A stretch of 64,000 bases of DNA from an uncultured Flavobacteriaceae bacterium. GTDB lineage: Bacteria; Bacteroidota; Bacteroidia; Flavobacteriales; Flavobacteriaceae. Below the pieces are notes generated by a model. The model was given only the letters and a program-made list of their open reading frames with translations, was not told the origin of the DNA and did no database searches. Shown in pieces: positions 62,404 through 64,000 of the stretch. Each line of letters begins with the position of its first letter. Positions within the stretch are counted from its first letter, which is position 1. The position numbers and the translations under genes are program-made. Location: assembly GCA_947503005.1 (NCBI GenBank), contig CANNCA010000002.1, positions 62,001-126,000 of the forward strand. Reading direction: 5' to 3'.

Positions 62404-62682
62404 ATGCAAAATCTGAACGAATACAAATACAAGAAAGCAAAAAAACGTGTAGGTGAGATCAAGTCTTTTTACTCGCATGTGATCGTCTATGTTGCAGTAA
62501 TTTCAATACTGGTTTTACTGAACTATAAGACTACGAATTTCCCATGGGTTTTGTTTCCGGCTTTGGGCTGGGGTTTAGGCTTATTAGGTCATGGGTTAGG
62601 TACATTTGGACACAATCTTGTTCTCGGTAAAAACTGGGAAGAACGAAAGATCAAAGAGCTCATGGAAAACAATGAACTCTAA
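62404..62682 (+). CDS. 2TM domain protein, array member 1
   Basis: 92 residues: Y-K-K-A-K-K-R-V-G-E-I-K-S-F-Y-S-H, two membrane segments, W-G-L-G-L-L-G-H-G and W-E-E-R-K-I-K-E-L-M. This is the same domain as the C-terminus of the kinase encoded just upstream and is most similar to it (N-Y-K-T-T-N-F-P-W versus N-Y-N-T-T-S-F-P-W). Both termini should be cytoplasmic. Function is unknown. Confidence 0.88.
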   Translation: MQNLNEYKYKKAKKRVGEIKSFYSHVIVYVAVISILVLLNYKTTNFPWVLFPALGWGLGLLGHGLGTFGHNLVLGKNWEERKIKELMENNEL

Positions 62683-62733
62683 GATTCCTTATCTTTAGAA
62701 TACTTAAAAACAACCTATTAAAAAAGAATATTC

Positions 62734-63033
62734 ATGTATAAAATAGAAGATGAAAAATATATACGAGCCAAAGAAAAAGTAGCCGAACTTCGCAAGTTTT
62801 ATGGCAGCTTGGTGTCTTATGTGATAGTGATTTCGTTTTTAGCCGCTTTGAATTATTACACCAATGAATGGCGCTATGCATGGTTTTTATGGGCTGCTTT
62901 TGGTTGGGGAATCGGACTTGTATTTCAAGCAATTAAAGCGTTTAGTGTCAATCCTTTTTTCGGAAAGAATTGGGAAAAGCGAAAAATACAAGAGTTCATG
63001 CAAGAAGAAGAACAAAAGGACCGTTGGGAGTAG
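62734..63033 (+). CDS. 2TM domain protein, array member 2
   Basis: 99 residues with the same layout: I-R-A-K-E-K-V-A-E-L-R-K-F-Y-G-S, two membrane segments, W-G-I-G-L-V-F-Q-A-I-K-A-F and N-P-F-F-G-K-N-W-E-K-R-K-I. It is a tandem paralogue of the genes on both sides. Confidence 0.88.
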   Translation: MYKIEDEKYIRAKEKVAELRKFYGSLVSYVIVISFLAALNYYTNEWRYAWFLWAAFGWGIGLVFQAIKAFSVNPFFGKNWEKRKIQEFMQEEEQKDRWE

Positions 63034-63069
63034 CGGTTAACGTAGAAAATAAAATTGAAATCAATTATT

Positions 63070-63423
63070 ATGGAAACAAGTCATATTGATAAGAAAACAA
63101 GGGCCAAACAAAGAGTAGAAGAATTGAAAGGGTTTTATTGGCATTTGGCAGTTTATTTGATAGTTAACTCCTTCATTACCATAAGCAAAATAATACGGAA
63201 CACTTTCAACGGAGAAAGTTTCGGTGAGGCCTTCTGGGATTTTGGAACCTTCGCAGTATGGTTCTTTTGGGGAATAGGTCTCGCGTTTCATGCCGTAAAA
63301 GTATTTAACATCAATCCATTCTTCGGGAAGGATTGGGAGAAAAGACAGATCCAAAAGTATATGGATGAAAGTCGAGAAGAGGCTGAGAAATATAAAAGAA
63401 TAAGAAGTAACGATGAAAAATAA
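63070..63423 (+). CDS. 2TM domain protein, array member 3
   Basis: 117 residues from the ATG at 63070; a TTG at 63055 would add five residues. T-R-A-K-Q-R-V-E-E-L-K-G-F-Y-W-H opens the domain; a longer inter-helix loop (about 40-55, K-I-I-R-N-T-F-N-G-E-S-F-G-E) sets it apart from members 1 and 2. N-P-F-F-G-K-D-W-E-K-R-Q-I-Q-K-Y-M ends the domain. The end overlaps the start of member 4 by 11 nt. Confidence 0.88.
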   Translation: METSHIDKKTRAKQRVEELKGFYWHLAVYLIVNSFITISKIIRNTFNGESFGEAFWDFGTFAVWFFWGIGLAFHAVKVFNINPFFGKDWEKRQIQKYMDESREEAEKYKRIRSNDEK

Positions 63424-63754
63424 CGAACAATTGTCAAAATACGAACGAGCACAAAAAAAAGTGGCTCAAATACGTGGATTTTATAATCATTTGGCCGCCT
63501 ATATCATTGTGAACATCGTATTGTTATTGGCCAGGGATAAATTTACCTTTATTCTGTTGAGTAAAAAGGCTATCGGAAACCCTGAGTTTTTGGAATGGAT
63601 TGACTGGAATGTCTTTGGAACGGCCATCGTTTGGGGAATAGCCTTGGGTGTACATGCCATTAAAGTTTTTGGAAATATTTCTTTTTTTGGAAAGAAATGG
63701 GAAGAACGCAAGATGCAGCAATTTATGGACGAAGAAATTGAAAATAGGCCGTAG
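63413..63754 (+). CDS. 2TM domain protein, array member 4
   Basis: 113 residues. E-R-A-Q-K-K-V-A-Q-I-R-G-F-Y-N-H opens the domain, I-V-W-G-I-A-L-G-V-H-A-I-K-V-F follows, and F-F-G-K-K-W-E-E-R-K-M-Q-Q-F-M ends it. The start codon lies inside the end of member 3, so the two are translationally coupled. Confidence 0.88.
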   Translation: MKNNEQLSKYERAQKKVAQIRGFYNHLAAYIIVNIVLLLARDKFTFILLSKKAIGNPEFLEWIDWNVFGTAIVWGIALGVHAIKVFGNISFFGKKWEERKMQQFMDEEIENRP

Positions 63755-63835
63755 ATTTCAATGTAAACCTAAAAAAAGTAAATCATTACTATTTGCTAAA
63801 CCGCTTACAAAACACGATGGTGTGAGATTTTAATT

Positions 63836-64000
63836 ATGGATGCTACAAAAACGGACAAAAGTACTAAAGCCAAAAATCGAGTTAAAGAATTGAAGGGTTT
63901 TTATACTCATTTAATGGTTTACATCATGATTAATACCATGCTTACGGTGGTCAAGCTAATTGGCACGTACTATTACGGAGAAACATTCATGGGGCCTTTA
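63836..64000 (+). CDS. 2TM domain protein, array member 5 (cut by window end)
   Basis: The first 55 codons of a fifth member, from the ATG at 63836. K-A-K-N-R-V-K-E-L-K-G-F-Y-T-H and the first membrane segment are present, followed by G-E-T-F-M-G-P. The short loop resembles that of member 3. The second helix and W-E motif lie outside the window. Confidence 0.85.
   Translation, partial: MDATKTDKSTKAKNRVKELKGFYTHLMVYIMINTMLTVVKLIGTYYYGETFMGPL

Overview
The window looks like chromosome of a marine-type member of the Flavobacteriaceae (Bacteroidota). The evidence is an A/T-rich sequence with few Shine-Dalgarno sites, many short signal peptides and lipoboxes of Bacteroidota type, a TonB-dependent receptor with an N-terminal carboxypeptidase-like domain, LytTR regulators, LytS-type kinases with 2TM domains, DUF2141 proteins, and several secreted sugar-active enzymes (GH3, GH26). 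No tRNA, rRNA, CRISPR array, phage or transposase gene was seen. Genus is not decided from the sequence.

Layout. 1-3.5 kb: a periplasmic sugar-oxidation set (lipoprotein fragment, Tat-type TIM-barrel isomerase, FAD/GMC dehydrogenase with a 3Fe-4S-type cysteine motif, and its small subunit). 3.5-8.0 kb: a tightly packed minus-strand operon (DUF885 metallopeptidase-like protein, aldo/keto reductase, NhaC-type antiporter, TIGR04076 protein). 8.1-13.6 kb: NudK, a PBP4-type carboxypeptidase, a small conserved protein, OxyR, a transglutaminase-like lipoprotein followed by a structured repeat, and a His/Glu-rich repeat lipoprotein. 13.7-17.2 kb: SMP-30-like lipoprotein and GH3 exo-beta-glucanase. 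17.5-26.0 kb: an accessory block of unrelated minus-strand genes separated by about 130-220 bp non-coding modules with matching ends, an integron-cassette-like arrangement without any visible integrase. 26.2-31.3 kb: DUF2141, TonB-dependent receptor, alpha/beta hydrolase, Crp-family regulator, AhpD-like protein. 31.5-37.6 kb: a coxD-coxE-coxS-coxL-coxM set encoding a form II CO-dehydrogenase-like molybdenum hydroxylase and two maturation factors. 37.7-49.4 kb: mixed metabolic genes, a GH26 mannanase gene broken by one stop codon, a second Tat-type isomerase, PaiB, VOC, universal stress protein and an SLC13-type permease. 49.4-52.3 kb: RhlE-type helicase and a large FAD oxidoreductase. 52.4-59.6 kb: secreted two-domain alpha/beta-barrel (NIPSNAP-like) paralogues and SnoaL-like lipoproteins around a TPR histidine kinase and LytTR response regulator. 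59.8-64.0 kb: DUF2141, a secreted repeat protein, a LytS-type kinase with a fused 2TM domain, and a tandem array of at least five stand-alone 2TM proteins running off the window.

The most unusual features are the cassette-like block at 18.0-25.3 kb, the 2TM expansion at 60.9-64.0 kb, and the NIPSNAP/SnoaL genes gathered around a two-component system. All functions are read from motifs and family resemblance; no database search was possible.
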